A stretch of 64,000 bases of DNA from Paraglaciecola sp. T6c. GTDB taxonomy: Bacteria; Pseudomonadota; Gammaproteobacteria; Enterobacterales; Alteromonadaceae. Of this stretch, positions 17,300-27,354 are shown in pieces. The notes below the pieces were generated by a model. It was not told the origin of the DNA. It saw nothing but the letters and a program-made list of their open reading frames with translations, and searched no databases. The stretch lies in NCBI RefSeq assembly GCF_000014225.1, contig NC_008228.1:310001-374000 (forward strand), in the 5' to 3' direction. The position numbers and the translations under genes were made by a program. Numbering within the stretch: position 1 is the stretch's first letter; the number at the start of each line of letters is the position of its first letter.

Positions 17300-17665
17300 T
17301 ACAGCTTACGATCCAGCTTTGCTTTTTTAGCGACTCAAATGTATCAGCAGCAATGACAGTAACAGCGGCGTATGCAGTATTCATCATCCGCGCAAATTAG
17401 CGCTCAGTGCCCACGATAGAATTTGTATATCTATAAATGAGCCAAATTACTGTTTTTCACGTAAAAGCGCGTTAAATATCAATCAGTTTTATATGCTCAG
17501 CAGCGATAATCGATTTTAATTTTGCGAATAAATCAGTAAGCTATCCAGCGTGAATTGGGTACAAGTTACCTTTCACTGTAGAGTTTTCCTGTGGTAGCTC
17601 AGTTTTTATAAAGTTAACAACATTGAAATTGACCGTGTATTGACGCCATAAAAGACGAGCCAAAA
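17300..17665. other. Gene-free stretch ahead of the ABC/HlyD/TolC operon
   Basis: About 365 bases with no ORF I can support. It must carry the promoter of the tripartite export operon. TTGACC and TTGACG hexamers occur near 17630-17645 but without a well-placed -10 element. No symmetrical operator stands out. Confidence 0.5.
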
Positions 17666-19345
17666 ATGTCCTCCAAAAATATTGACCTAGTTAACTTGCG
17701 CCAAACCTTGTTTGCGCTGTTAAAACCAGAACGTTCTTTTTTCGCTGTCGTCATCGCTTATAGCGTAGTGATTGGCCTATTGACATTAGCTGTGCCAATC
17801 GCCGTACAAACCTTGATCAACACCATAGCCAATATCGCTTCAACGCGCGCGGTCATTACCCTTGCCATCGTGTTGTTTAGTACTTTGCTGCTGTCGGGGT
17901 GTTTCGCAGCGCTACGCATGCGGGTGATGGAGTATTATGAACGGCGCATCTATGCACGCTTAGTCGCTGATCTAAGCTTGCGCACTATCTTGGCTCCCCA
18001 TAGCTACTTTGAGGGCAGCCAAAACACATCAATCACCCATCGTTATTTCGACATCATGACATTGCAAAAGAACGTCCCTAGTTTGATGGTTGATGGTATC
18101 GCATTGATCTTGCAGATGATTGTCGGTTTTACTCTGGTTTCTTTTTATCACCCATTTCTGCTGGCATTCAACTTGTGCGTCATTTTAATTATGTATGCAA
18201 TCTGGCGACTCTGGTCAACTCAAGCAAAGGTTACAGCGGTGCGCCTATCTGAGTCTAAGTACACGACTGCGAAATGGTTGAGTAACTTAGCATCAGCAAA
18301 CGACTTTTTAAAATCGTCTTCGCAATTTGATTATGCAGGCAAAAAAACCGAGCGCTACGTTTCAGAGTATGTGGATAATCACTCTCGCCACTTCTCATTC
18401 ACCTTTAAACAAGTCGTTATGTTTCTGGTGCTTTACGCACTGGCAAGCTCGGCTTTGCTTGGTTTAGGTGGTTGGTTGGTCATTATTGGTCAGTTGTCCA
18501 TCGGGCAATTGGTTGCCGCAGAGTTGATTATGGCCGCAGTATTCTTAGGGCTGTCTAACTTCAGTCATTATTTAAAGTTGTATTACGAGCTATATGGCAC
18601 CGCAGACAAAATTGGCGGCGCTATCAACATACCTCAAGAGGCGTTAGAACAAACATCCAAACCTGCGCCAGCTGGCGGCGCACTTGATTTCAATAAGGTG
18701 ATTATTAAGCGTAAAAGCGAATCATGCCTTATCGACAAACAAATCGCACAAGGGGATAAATACTTTGTCTCTACTCAGACCAATTGGACCCAGCGCAGCA
18801 TAGTTAACTTACTCAAACGCTATGAGGTTCCCTCTTCTGGGTGGATAAATCTTGATAATAGCGACTTGTCTGATTACGACACCTACGATTTACGCCAAGC
18901 CGTATTTGTATTAGACCGCTCATTAATTATCGAATGTACTATCGAAGAATACATACACATGTGTGTTCCCGATGTAACCACCAGTGAGATAAACGCCACC
19001 ATAGAAAGAGTCGGCTTAGCGGATGTGATCAGTTCGTTGCCGCTAAAGCTCAAAACGCCAATTTCGTCGGTAGGCACACCTTTGCAGCCACTTGAATTTA
19101 TCTTACTAAAGTTAGTCGTGGTGATGCTTTCTAAGCCAAAAGTGCTGGTCATCAACCAGCATTTCGATGCGATCCCGACCATCAGACGAGAGCGTATTTT
19201 AGGCGTGATAGAAAGAACAGATCTAACCGTATTGTATTTTTCGAATGCACCAACGCCGGCATTTTTTAATGGCATTATTGAGTTAGAAAGCAAAAAAGAG
19301 CCCCAGCCCAATGTAAATACAAGTCAGGAGGCAGAACATGAGTAA
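17666..19345 (+). CDS. ABC exporter-like protein with degenerate (non-catalytic) nucleotide-binding domain
   Basis: A 559-residue protein with the architecture of a type I secretion/bacteriocin ABC exporter. Residues 1-310 form a six-helix transmembrane domain (segments near 25-50, 62-85, 140-180 and 250-295). Residues 335-540 align in order with an ABC ATPase but lack every catalytic motif. The Walker A position reads GDKYFVSTQTNWTQRSI, with no GxxGxGK(S/T). The Q-loop position is FVLDRS, the signature is replaced by GTPLQPLEFILL, Walker B ends VLVINQHFD (Asn and Gln for Asp and Glu), and the H-switch is FSNAP. There is no C39 peptidase domain. It overlaps the HlyD-like gene by eight bases. 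It should sit in the inner membrane; how it would be powered is unclear. Confidence 0.85.
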   Translation: MSSKNIDLVNLRQTLFALLKPERSFFAVVIAYSVVIGLLTLAVPIAVQTLINTIANIASTRAVITLAIVLFSTLLLSGCFAALRMRVMEYYERRIYARLVADLSLRTILAPHSYFEGSQNTSITHRYFDIMTLQKNVPSLMVDGIALILQMIVGFTLVSFYHPFLLAFNLCVILIMYAIWRLWSTQAKVTAVRLSESKYTTAKWLSNLASANDFLKSSSQFDYAGKKTERYVSEYVDNHSRHFSFTFKQVVMFLVLYALASSALLGLGGWLVIIGQLSIGQLVAAELIMAAVFLGLSNFSHYLKLYYELYGTADKIGGAINIPQEALEQTSKPAPAGGALDFNKVIIKRKSESCLIDKQIAQGDKYFVSTQTNWTQRSIVNLLKRYEVPSSGWINLDNSDLSDYDTYDLRQAVFVLDRSLIIECTIEEYIHMCVPDVTTSEINATIERVGLADVISSLPLKLKTPISSVGTPLQPLEFILLKLVVVMLSKPKVLVINQHFDAIPTIRRERILGVIERTDLTVLYFSNAPTPAFFNGIIELESKKEPQPNVNTSQEAEHE

Positions 19346-20366
19346 CGCCCATACTGATTTCATGGGGGCCATGAAAACGCTGAAAAGCTTGAAAGTCCCT
19401 AAAACCCATACAACCATTATCTGGCTGGTCGTAACCTTAGTCATCGCAGCAGTATTATTGCTTACCTTTACCCCTTGGGTGCAAACCGCCTACGGTACGG
19501 GCTCAGTAAATTCCCCCGATCCTTTGTACCGTATCCAGCCCATATCAGCTCTGCTCAATGGCCAAATTGAAACCTGGCACGTTAGAGAAGGCGACAACGT
19601 TAAAAAAGGCGAACCTATCGTCACTTTGGTCGATGTAGATTCAGACCGTTTAGAAAAGCTGCGTTCGCAACAAGTAGCCGCAAATCAGCGCTACGTTTCA
19701 AACAAATTATCTGTGCAAAATGCTCTTAGTAACTTATCAAGACAAAAGAAGTTACTCAAAGAAGGGCTAGTCTCGCAAAAAGAAGTTGAAGCCGTCGAAA
19801 TTGCGCTTGAAAAGCTAAAGGCCGAAGCATCAAAAACAGAAGAAGATCTTGATACCCTTAAGATGACATTGGCCCGTCAAGAGACGCGTACTAAGTATGC
19901 ACCAATGGACGGCACAGTCGTTAGGCTCCAATCTGGCGGCAGTGCGACTTATGTGACGGCTGGTAGTATTTTAGGCTGGTTTGTTCCGGCGAATATTGAA
20001 CGCCAAATTAGTATTAAAATTAATGGTCTCGACGCAGCATTAGCCACCAAAGGCAAAAAAGTACGTATCCAGTTCGAAGGTTGGCCAACATTCCAATTTA
20101 GTGGCTGGCCCGGCATGTCAGTCGGCACCTTTGAGGGTGTGGTGTCGTTCGTTGAACCGGTCGCTGACCAGTTCGGTATGTTCACTGTGTGGATTGCCCC
20201 TGTGAATACAACAGTGGCTTGGCCAGAACACGAAAGCGCACGTTTGGGGAGCCGTGTCAGGGCGTGGATCCTCTTAGAGGAAGTCAGGTTAGGGTACGAG
20301 TTATGGCGACAATTAAACAACTTCCCTCCCGTGCGTTCGCGAGAAACCAGTGAGAGCTCAACCTGA
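19338..20366 (+). CDS. HlyD-family periplasmic adaptor
   Basis: A 342-residue membrane-fusion protein. One N-terminal membrane helix (about 27-46) precedes a lipoyl half (NGQIETWHVREGDNVKKGEPIV), a coiled-coil hairpin (about 100-175, rich in Lys/Glu/Leu/Gln) and the second lipoyl half (TKYAPMDGTVVRLQSGGS). A beta-barrel and membrane-proximal region follow (KVRIQFEGWPTFQFSGWPG). Such adaptors link an inner-membrane exporter to a TolC-type channel. The gene overlaps the ABC-like gene upstream by eight bases and the outer-membrane gene downstream by one base (TGATG), so the three are translationally coupled and surely form one complex. Confidence 0.9.
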   Translation: MSNAHTDFMGAMKTLKSLKVPKTHTTIIWLVVTLVIAAVLLLTFTPWVQTAYGTGSVNSPDPLYRIQPISALLNGQIETWHVREGDNVKKGEPIVTLVDVDSDRLEKLRSQQVAANQRYVSNKLSVQNALSNLSRQKKLLKEGLVSQKEVEAVEIALEKLKAEASKTEEDLDTLKMTLARQETRTKYAPMDGTVVRLQSGGSATYVTAGSILGWFVPANIERQISIKINGLDAALATKGKKVRIQFEGWPTFQFSGWPGMSVGTFEGVVSFVEPVADQFGMFTVWIAPVNTTVAWPEHESARLGSRVRAWILLEEVRLGYELWRQLNNFPPVRSRETSESST

Positions 20367-21781
20367 TGTATGGGGTTCTGATAAGTGCTTTAGTTTTACT
20401 CGGCTTTTCTGCGTCATCAGCGGCATTTACCTTGCAACAATACTTGTCGTCTGTGGCCAATAACCATCCAGAAATTCTCGCAATTGATGCCACCACAGGG
20501 CAGTACGGTGCTGACATTCAATACGCGGATGGTGCTTATGACGCAAAACTTGAACACAACAGCTTTTCGCGCGTCGCCGGTTATTATGATGGTTTGCAGG
20601 CAAGTCAAAAGTTCTCTAAGCCTCTTGAAGCATACAACGCGGAAATCTTTTCTGAATACCGTATTTCTGACGGCGATTTCCCTGTGTACGAACAAGAGTA
20701 CGCGACCCTATCCGGCGGTGAAGCCTCATTGGGCGTGAAGCTGTCATTGCTACAAGGCCGCGACACCGACAAGAAACGCACCGCCATGGCCAGCGCTCGC
20801 CTCAAGTATAAAATGTGGAGCGAAGAAGCCAAACTTGCCCAAAGTGAGTTTTACTACTCGGCCATATTGGCCTACTTGGATTGGGTAGAAGCCGTTAGTT
20901 ACTTCAACAAAATCGAGCAGTTAGTCGCGGTCAGCGTTAATCGCCAAGAGGGCATAAAAACCCGCGTCGCAGAAGGCGATGTGGCTGAATTTGAGTTGTT
21001 AGAGTTTGAAACCCGATTACTAGAGCGTCAATCGTCCTTGCTTGCCGCTGAGCGCAAAGTACGCGCTAATATGCAGAAATTGCGTTATTACATGCACAGT
21101 GGCGAAGCATTCGATGAGCAGAGCCAAGCGCCTAAAAGTGCAGCGAAAATCACCTGGCCTGCGTCATTTAATTTGGCGGTAAAAAGCAGTGATGTAGATA
21201 ACCACCCGGCTCTGGCGGCGAAAGCCCTAGAGATGCAAGCTCTCAAGCAAAAAATGCGTTTGGCACAGGTGGCACTTTTGCCTAAGCTCGATATCGAAGC
21301 CAAAGTGGCGCGAGACATAGGCTCAGGCCCTACGTCTTTGCAAGACACTGAGGCCAAGATAGGCTTGTATTTTTCAGTCCCTTTTGACCGCACGCAAGCC
21401 AAAGCCAAAAAGAGTAGAACTCAGTATGAAATCTACGCTCTGGAATCAAAAACAAACGCATTACGTCAATCAATTGATGCAAAACGACAAGAACGTCTGG
21501 TGAATCTGTCCTATGCCAAGCGCTTGCATGATATGCAAACCAAGCAGGTCGTCTTATCACGCAAGCTCTTTGAACAAGAACAGCGGCAGTTTGAATTTGG
21601 CTCCAGCGATTTTTTTATGCTCAACAATCGAGAAGCCGATGCATTTCAAGCGGAATTAAAAGCCCTTACCACACGTATTAATGTGTTTCGTGAAGAGCTC
21701 GCGCTCCTTAAAATAAACGCCGTCTTAGACCATCCATTTATTCAGAAAACACTTAGAGCGCATACATTATCTATCAGGTAA
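20366..21781 (+). CDS. TolC-family outer-membrane efflux protein
   Basis: A 471-residue protein with an N-terminal signal peptide (MYGVLISALVLLGFSASSAAF) and two repeated outer-membrane-efflux regions made of long helices (about 150-250 and 340-455), as in TolC. The repeats contain the usual strand-helix patterns (DAKLEHNSF, SVPFDRTQAKAKKS). It would trimerise to form an outer-membrane channel with a periplasmic tunnel docking the HlyD-like adaptor. The start codon overlaps the adaptor stop. No substrate gene (RTX, bacteriocin or peptide with a GG leader) lies within the neighbouring two kilobases, so the cargo is unknown. Confidence 0.88.
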   Translation: MYGVLISALVLLGFSASSAAFTLQQYLSSVANNHPEILAIDATTGQYGADIQYADGAYDAKLEHNSFSRVAGYYDGLQASQKFSKPLEAYNAEIFSEYRISDGDFPVYEQEYATLSGGEASLGVKLSLLQGRDTDKKRTAMASARLKYKMWSEEAKLAQSEFYYSAILAYLDWVEAVSYFNKIEQLVAVSVNRQEGIKTRVAEGDVAEFELLEFETRLLERQSSLLAAERKVRANMQKLRYYMHSGEAFDEQSQAPKSAAKITWPASFNLAVKSSDVDNHPALAAKALEMQALKQKMRLAQVALLPKLDIEAKVARDIGSGPTSLQDTEAKIGLYFSVPFDRTQAKAKKSRTQYEIYALESKTNALRQSIDAKRQERLVNLSYAKRLHDMQTKQVVLSRKLFEQEQRQFEFGSSDFFMLNNREADAFQAELKALTTRINVFREELALLKINAVLDHPFIQKTLRAHTLSIR

Positions 21782-21819
21782 TCGCTGTTTGGTCACAGTC
21801 AGAGCAGGTCGCAGCATCT

Positions 21820-22266
21820 TTAGCTGGCTAAAAATGCTTCCATCTTAGGCTTTATTAACAAGGTCATAATGGGGGAAAGGACCAAGGCAACAGGCAGCAC
21901 CATCAAGTAACTAGCGAGAAAGGCTTGGCTAAATTGTTGCCAGTCGCCCAAGCCGATATTGCGATACGTTGTACTCAGCGCCATGACGGCCTCCATGCTA
22001 AGCGCCATACCAAAACCAAAAATCAGATTTTTATGTAAGCTCGATAACCGCCCGAAAAAAGCCTCAACGACCTTGTGCATTGTCCACATGATAAGCACTC
22101 CCATAGGGAAAATCACGCACACCGCCTGCATAAACGAGAATGTCCACTGGCGTGAAAAATCGTCACTAAAGCCAATGTTTGAATACGTCATAATGCCAGT
22201 AAACGTGCCGCCGACGAGTGTGACCATTGCGGCCACAAGCAAAATTTTCTTCAAGGTTTTATGCAT
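21820..22266 (-). CDS. DUF2798 membrane protein
   Basis: A 148-residue inner-membrane protein with four predicted membrane segments (about 7-25, 42-60, 80-98 and 115-137). They are arranged as two repeats, each containing a 'F.....LP..V...P' pattern typical of DUF2798 (for example SFMQAVCVIFPMGVLI and QAFLASYLMVLPVALVL). The function of the family is unknown. I start it at the ATG at 22266 (MHKTLKKILLVAAM), which gives a normal Lys-rich opening before the first helix. A longer in-frame ORF reaches 22326 but adds 20 polar residues without a good ribosome binding site. It converges with the TolC-type gene. Confidence 0.75.
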   Translation of the reverse strand: MHKTLKKILLVAAMVTLVGGTFTGIMTYSNIGFSDDFSRQWTFSFMQAVCVIFPMGVLIMWTMHKVVEAFFGRLSSLHKNLIFGFGMALSMEAVMALSTTYRNIGLGDWQQFSQAFLASYLMVLPVALVLSPIMTLLIKPKMEAFLAS

Positions 22267-22360
22267 GATGTCTACCCACAGTCCGTTAGATCCATAATTG
22301 AAATTCGAAACGTGGATGATAAACATGTGGTTGATAAAGTCAACTATTTTGAGGTTTCTT

Positions 22361-23713
<1,353 letters not shown>

Positions 23714-23757
23714 TCATTACCCTCTTTATTTTGCTTTGCTTATGTCGGTTGAGCTCT

Positions 23758-24144
23758 CTAGCGCTTTCTACTTTCTACCTTGATAATTTCCACAGACTGC
23801 TGTCCGCGCTGGGTTTGCCATTTAATGCATTGGCCTGTGCTAAGACCAATCAACGCCGAGCCTATCGGCGCGAAGACTGAAATGCTGTCTTCAAACTTTA
23901 CGCTGTCATGGGGTAAGCATAAGGCTTTGGTAAATACTTTTTGACTATCTAAAATCTTAAACGTGACCTGGCTACCAATGGCGACCACATTTTCTGGTAG
24001 GTCTTTACACGCCACTATGGTTGCTCGGTCTAACTCGTTTTCGATCGCCCGGATAGCATCATCGGGCAATTTAGAGCGCTCAAGTTGGTATTCAAGTTCT
24101 GCCAAATCGGCAGTAGAAATAATAATGTCTGGTTGTTTTTCCAT
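23758..24144 (-). CDS. rnk: Nucleoside diphosphate kinase regulator (Rnk, GreA-like)
   Basis: A 128-residue protein of the Rnk group. It has a short N-terminal coiled coil (TADLAELEYQLERSKLPDDAIRAI) and a GreA/GreB-type C-terminal FKBP-like domain, including the conserved end FAPIGSALIGLSTGQCIKW. Rnk binds RNA polymerase in E. coli and affects nucleoside diphosphate kinase levels in Pseudomonas, but does not stimulate transcript cleavage because its coiled coil is too short. The length fits Rnk rather than GreA (about 158). It is upstream of gdhA. Confidence 0.88.
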   Translation of the reverse strand: MEKQPDIIISTADLAELEYQLERSKLPDDAIRAIENELDRATIVACKDLPENVVAIGSQVTFKILDSQKVFTKALCLPHDSVKFEDSISVFAPIGSALIGLSTGQCIKWQTQRGQQSVEIIKVESRKR

Positions 24145-24619
24145 AATCTCTTTTCTTCGTGTTAACTAAAAAAACTCGATTAAGCCCCTTACGTTGTCTG
24201 GCTACTTTTGTTTTTCTTTGCGCCTTTGCCGTCACAAAACGCTAAGCGATTTAACAGCGAAGATAGCGCCATAGGATTTAATAAAATCCGTGAGTCTGCG
24301 TCTTGCAGCATAAAGTCAGGTGGACAAAGTAAGGTTTTAAACGATTTTAAAATACGCATAAGCACGGCAAATTATCCAACCGAACTGATGACTAAAAACA
24401 AACAAAAAGGGACAGCTGCCGAGCGTAAGGACTACGCTCGGCTTAATTTGGTAAGGTGAGTAGGTTACTCTTTATGAAGTTGATGTTGCTATTCTTAAAC
24501 ATGATTTCCTCGACGTATGTACTCGATGATAGCTCGCTTAAAAATAAATACAACAGTCAAAATAGGGTGTATTTTTAACACCGTTCTTTGCATTATCAGT
24601 TCAGTGCTAACCCCCTGGT
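24145..24619. other. Intergenic stretch with a perfect hairpin
   Basis: About 475 bases between the rnk start and the stop of the unrecognised exported protein, both on the minus strand. It contains a ten-base-pair hairpin at 24418-24442 (GCCGAGCGTA / TACGCTCGGC, five-base loop). On the minus strand this is followed within 20 bases by T-rich sequence (CCCTTTTTGTTTG), so it may terminate the sugar-acid operon. A plus-strand ORF of 83 codons at 24208-24459 has no convincing start and I do not accept it. Confidence 0.45.
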
Positions 24620-25567
24620 TTACTTGGCGACTAGATTTTTAACGGCTTCATCAAGATCTGCGTAATGGGTCGATTCAACAAACCCAATTGAAAAGCGTTG
24701 TGGGGTATTAAGGAACTTGTCTTTATTGCTGCGGCCAAAACCCAGCACCGTCATATAAGGGCGACTCACGTAATCATCAGAGTGGCTATCTTCTAGCGGC
24801 TTATCCTTTAACTGCATCTTATCTGCTTGCTTATGACCAGGCTGAACTTCATCTTCGTGGTGTAACAAATACAACATGCGCGGTGATTTTTCATCACCAA
24901 AGGCAAACCATTCTGGGGTGGGTAAATCGCCCTTGAATGATTCGTTGATCGGGTGTGGCTGGTCATCTGCTGAGTTATACCAAAAATCGCTTTCATTCAT
25001 GAGTCCGCCGGGGACGCCTTCGTACTGCACCCAATAGTGATAACCTTCGCTCACTTTTGTCATGGTAAAATCGCATCTGTCTGGGTAAAAGTCCCACTGG
25101 CCTTGCCATTTTGCATTGCTTGAAGTGAAAACAATTTGAACGTGCTCAGCGGTTTCAATGGTTACTTTTGAGGTAGAGGGGTCTGTCCCTGCATTCATGG
25201 CGTGAAAATAACTACCATCTTGTTTATGTACGGCGTTTGGAAAACCCCGATACTCACCCTTCCAACCAGTGCCTTCAATGTTATTAAAGCCAATCCAATC
25301 GACACCATCAGCGTCAAGCAGGCTCGACAGCCCGCCACCTTGCTTTTCAAGATAGAAAGTCGCGTTGGCTATTTTCACAATATACGCTGGAAGCTCGCCC
25401 GCTGACTCATCAACCCCATGAGTAAGGGTAACTAATGTTGGGCTGGTCTCCATTGCTTTTTGAGCAGTGTGTACATTGCTATCACCGCGCGTGTTGCAGC
25501 CTACGCTTGTTGCAACACTTGCTATGACCAGCATGGATGCAAGATGTTTTGTTGTTAAGCTGAACAT
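24620..25567 (-). CDS. Unrecognised exported protein (possible lipoprotein) of a sugar-acid operon
   Basis: A 315-residue protein with a signal peptide (residues 1-24) ending SVATSVGC, a near-lipobox that could make it a lipoprotein. The mature part is rich in aromatic residues and beta strands (KIANATFYLEKQGGGLSSLLD, then WIGFN, KGEYRGFPNAVH, WQGQWDFYPDR, YHYWVQYEGVPGG). The even aromatic spread suggests a beta-sandwich carbohydrate-binding or lyase-like fold, but I cannot name the family. The gene starts three bases after the symporter stop, so it is the last gene of the ManD operon and should act in the periplasm on the same substrate. Confidence 0.7.
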   Translation of the reverse strand: MFSLTTKHLASMLVIASVATSVGCNTRGDSNVHTAQKAMETSPTLVTLTHGVDESAGELPAYIVKIANATFYLEKQGGGLSSLLDADGVDWIGFNNIEGTGWKGEYRGFPNAVHKQDGSYFHAMNAGTDPSTSKVTIETAEHVQIVFTSSNAKWQGQWDFYPDRCDFTMTKVSEGYHYWVQYEGVPGGLMNESDFWYNSADDQPHPINESFKGDLPTPEWFAFGDEKSPRMLYLLHHEDEVQPGHKQADKMQLKDKPLEDSHSDDYVSRPYMTVLGFGRSNKDKFLNTPQRFSIGFVESTHYADLDEAVKNLVAK

Positions 25568-25570
25568 TGA

Positions 25571-27343
25571 TTACCCCTTTTCTGCCTGAAGCGAATCACG
25601 CTTTGGCTTAGCGCTATTTCTTAACAAATAACCCATTACTAAAATGGTTATCGCACACAAGCCGAATACCATGCGACCCCACATCGGGTTGGGTATCAAC
25701 ATCATTACGACCATACCGCCTCCCATAAACATCACCATGGAGCCCAATTTGTGGCGTTGTTGTTTGTCGTATTCGTCTTGTTCGAAGTCGGCAATGACAG
25801 GCGTCTCTAGATCGGTAAAGAAGCGATCTGTTCCTTCTTTATGCTCGTCTCGTTCCTCTTGGTAGAAAAACGAAGTTGAACAAAAGAACCCTGCGGTGAT
25901 CACTAAGTGCGCGGCGATGGTAATCATCAAATTAACGTCGATTGATTCCCGGCGCGTAAAGGCTTGCTCTAAGCCTATCCAATTGGCAAATACTTGTGGG
26001 GTGAATACGTTGGCCGTTAAATACGATACCAGCATACCGATTATCACCGTTACCCAAGGTGCCCAGTTCGGCGTTTTCCTTACGAACAAGCCGAAGATTA
26101 ATGGTACGAGTAACGGCACTTGGACCATTACCGATACACTCATCATCAGCTCAAACAGGCTTAGTTCTTTCAATGACTTAAAGAACAGTGCCACCACAAT
26201 GACCAGAATGCCGCTGATGAAGCTCACCCAACGACTGACCGTTAGCAGTTGTTTGTCACCTACGTTCTTTTTCTTTTTAAGCAAAAAGGGTTGGTAAATA
26301 CTGCGCACAAAAATACCGGCGTTTTTATTCAATGCCGAGTCCATCGACGACATTGTTGCAGCAAATAACCCTGCGAGTAACAAACCAACAGTACCCATCG
26401 GCATAGCGTTTCGGGTAAACACCAAATACACCGCATCGGCCGCTTTGTTGCCTAATTCAGGGTATGACGCCGCCGCATCAGGGTATAAAATCGCTGACGC
26501 CCAAGGCGGTATGAACCACACTATGCTGCCAATTCCCATCAATACCATGGCCAGCAGTGCGGCTTTGCGGGCATTGTCTGAGTCCTTTGCGTTTAAAAAT
26601 CGAAAGGCGTCATGCATGTTCATGATGGTGATCATTTGCTTGGCCAAAAAGAAGATAAAGGTACCGACTAAAATTACCCCGTAGTTCATATCAGGGCCCA
26701 TCACAAAATCGGTTGGAAAGTTTTCTACCAGTTCGACTGGGCCGCCCACCATCACGAGGGCAACGATGGCACACGCCACCGAGATAACCGCTACGATAAG
26801 GGTTTGCACAAAGTCAGATGCCACAACGCCCCAAGCACCAGACAGCACCGATACGAACACCACGGTTAACCCGGTCACGATTATGGTTAAGGTAATGTCC
26901 GCTTCAAACACGGCGCTGGCGAATACGCCTAATGCGTTTAGCCACACACCTGCGTTGATAAAACTAAAAACGATTAACGCCCAAGAAAAGAATTGCTCGT
27001 TTTGGCTACCGAAACGCCGTTTAATACCTTCTGTTGGGGTATCAACCCGCATCTGGCGAAAGCGTGCCGAGAAATACGCCCAGCCACAAAAATAAGCAAT
27101 GGTATTGGCGAAAAATACCAAGCTAATTGCAAAGCCGTCGGTAAAAGCCTTGCCCGCAGCCCCTGTGAATGTCCATGCGGAAAATTGCGCCATAAACGCC
27201 GTCGAGCCAACCATCCACCACAACATGCGACCACCACCACGAAAGTAATCACTGGTGGAGTTTTTCGCCATATTCTTAAAGGCAAAACCAATGCCCAGGA
27301 TCAATAAAAAGTAGCCAGCGATAACCAAGTATTCATAAAACAT
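25571..27343 (-). CDS. Sodium:solute symporter (SSS family)
   Basis: A 590-residue inner-membrane protein with about 13-14 hydrophobic segments. It begins MFYEYLVIAGYFLLILGIGF and carries the sodium symporter pattern (GGGRMLWWMVGSTAFMAQFSAWTFTGAAG at the first broken helix; given as a region, about 37-65). The AGLFAATMSSMDSALN segment (about 317-332) holds residues that line the Na+ site in vSGLT. A polar insertion of acidic and histidine residues precedes the last two helices. It most likely imports the acid sugar handled by the neighbouring ManD-type dehydratase. The start is 11 bases from the stop of the oxidoreductase gene. Confidence 0.9.
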   Translation of the reverse strand: MFYEYLVIAGYFLLILGIGFAFKNMAKNSTSDYFRGGGRMLWWMVGSTAFMAQFSAWTFTGAAGKAFTDGFAISLVFFANTIAYFCGWAYFSARFRQMRVDTPTEGIKRRFGSQNEQFFSWALIVFSFINAGVWLNALGVFASAVFEADITLTIIVTGLTVVFVSVLSGAWGVVASDFVQTLIVAVISVACAIVALVMVGGPVELVENFPTDFVMGPDMNYGVILVGTFIFFLAKQMITIMNMHDAFRFLNAKDSDNARKAALLAMVLMGIGSIVWFIPPWASAILYPDAAASYPELGNKAADAVYLVFTRNAMPMGTVGLLLAGLFAATMSSMDSALNKNAGIFVRSIYQPFLLKKKKNVGDKQLLTVSRWVSFISGILVIVVALFFKSLKELSLFELMMSVSVMVQVPLLVPLIFGLFVRKTPNWAPWVTVIIGMLVSYLTANVFTPQVFANWIGLEQAFTRRESIDVNLMITIAAHLVITAGFFCSTSFFYQEERDEHKEGTDRFFTDLETPVIADFEQDEYDKQQRHKLGSMVMFMGGGMVVMMLIPNPMWGRMVFGLCAITILVMGYLLRNSAKPKRDSLQAEKG

Positions 27344-27354
27344 GAAAAGGCCTT

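Noticed and set aside
18883-19311. 142-codon minus-strand ORF inside the ABC exporter-like gene
   Set aside because: Lies entirely antisense to a well-supported gene and shows no domain.
24208-24459. 83-codon plus-strand ORF between rnk and the sugar-acid operon
   Set aside because: No good start site, no recognisable sequence, and it contains the perfect hairpin at 24418-24442.
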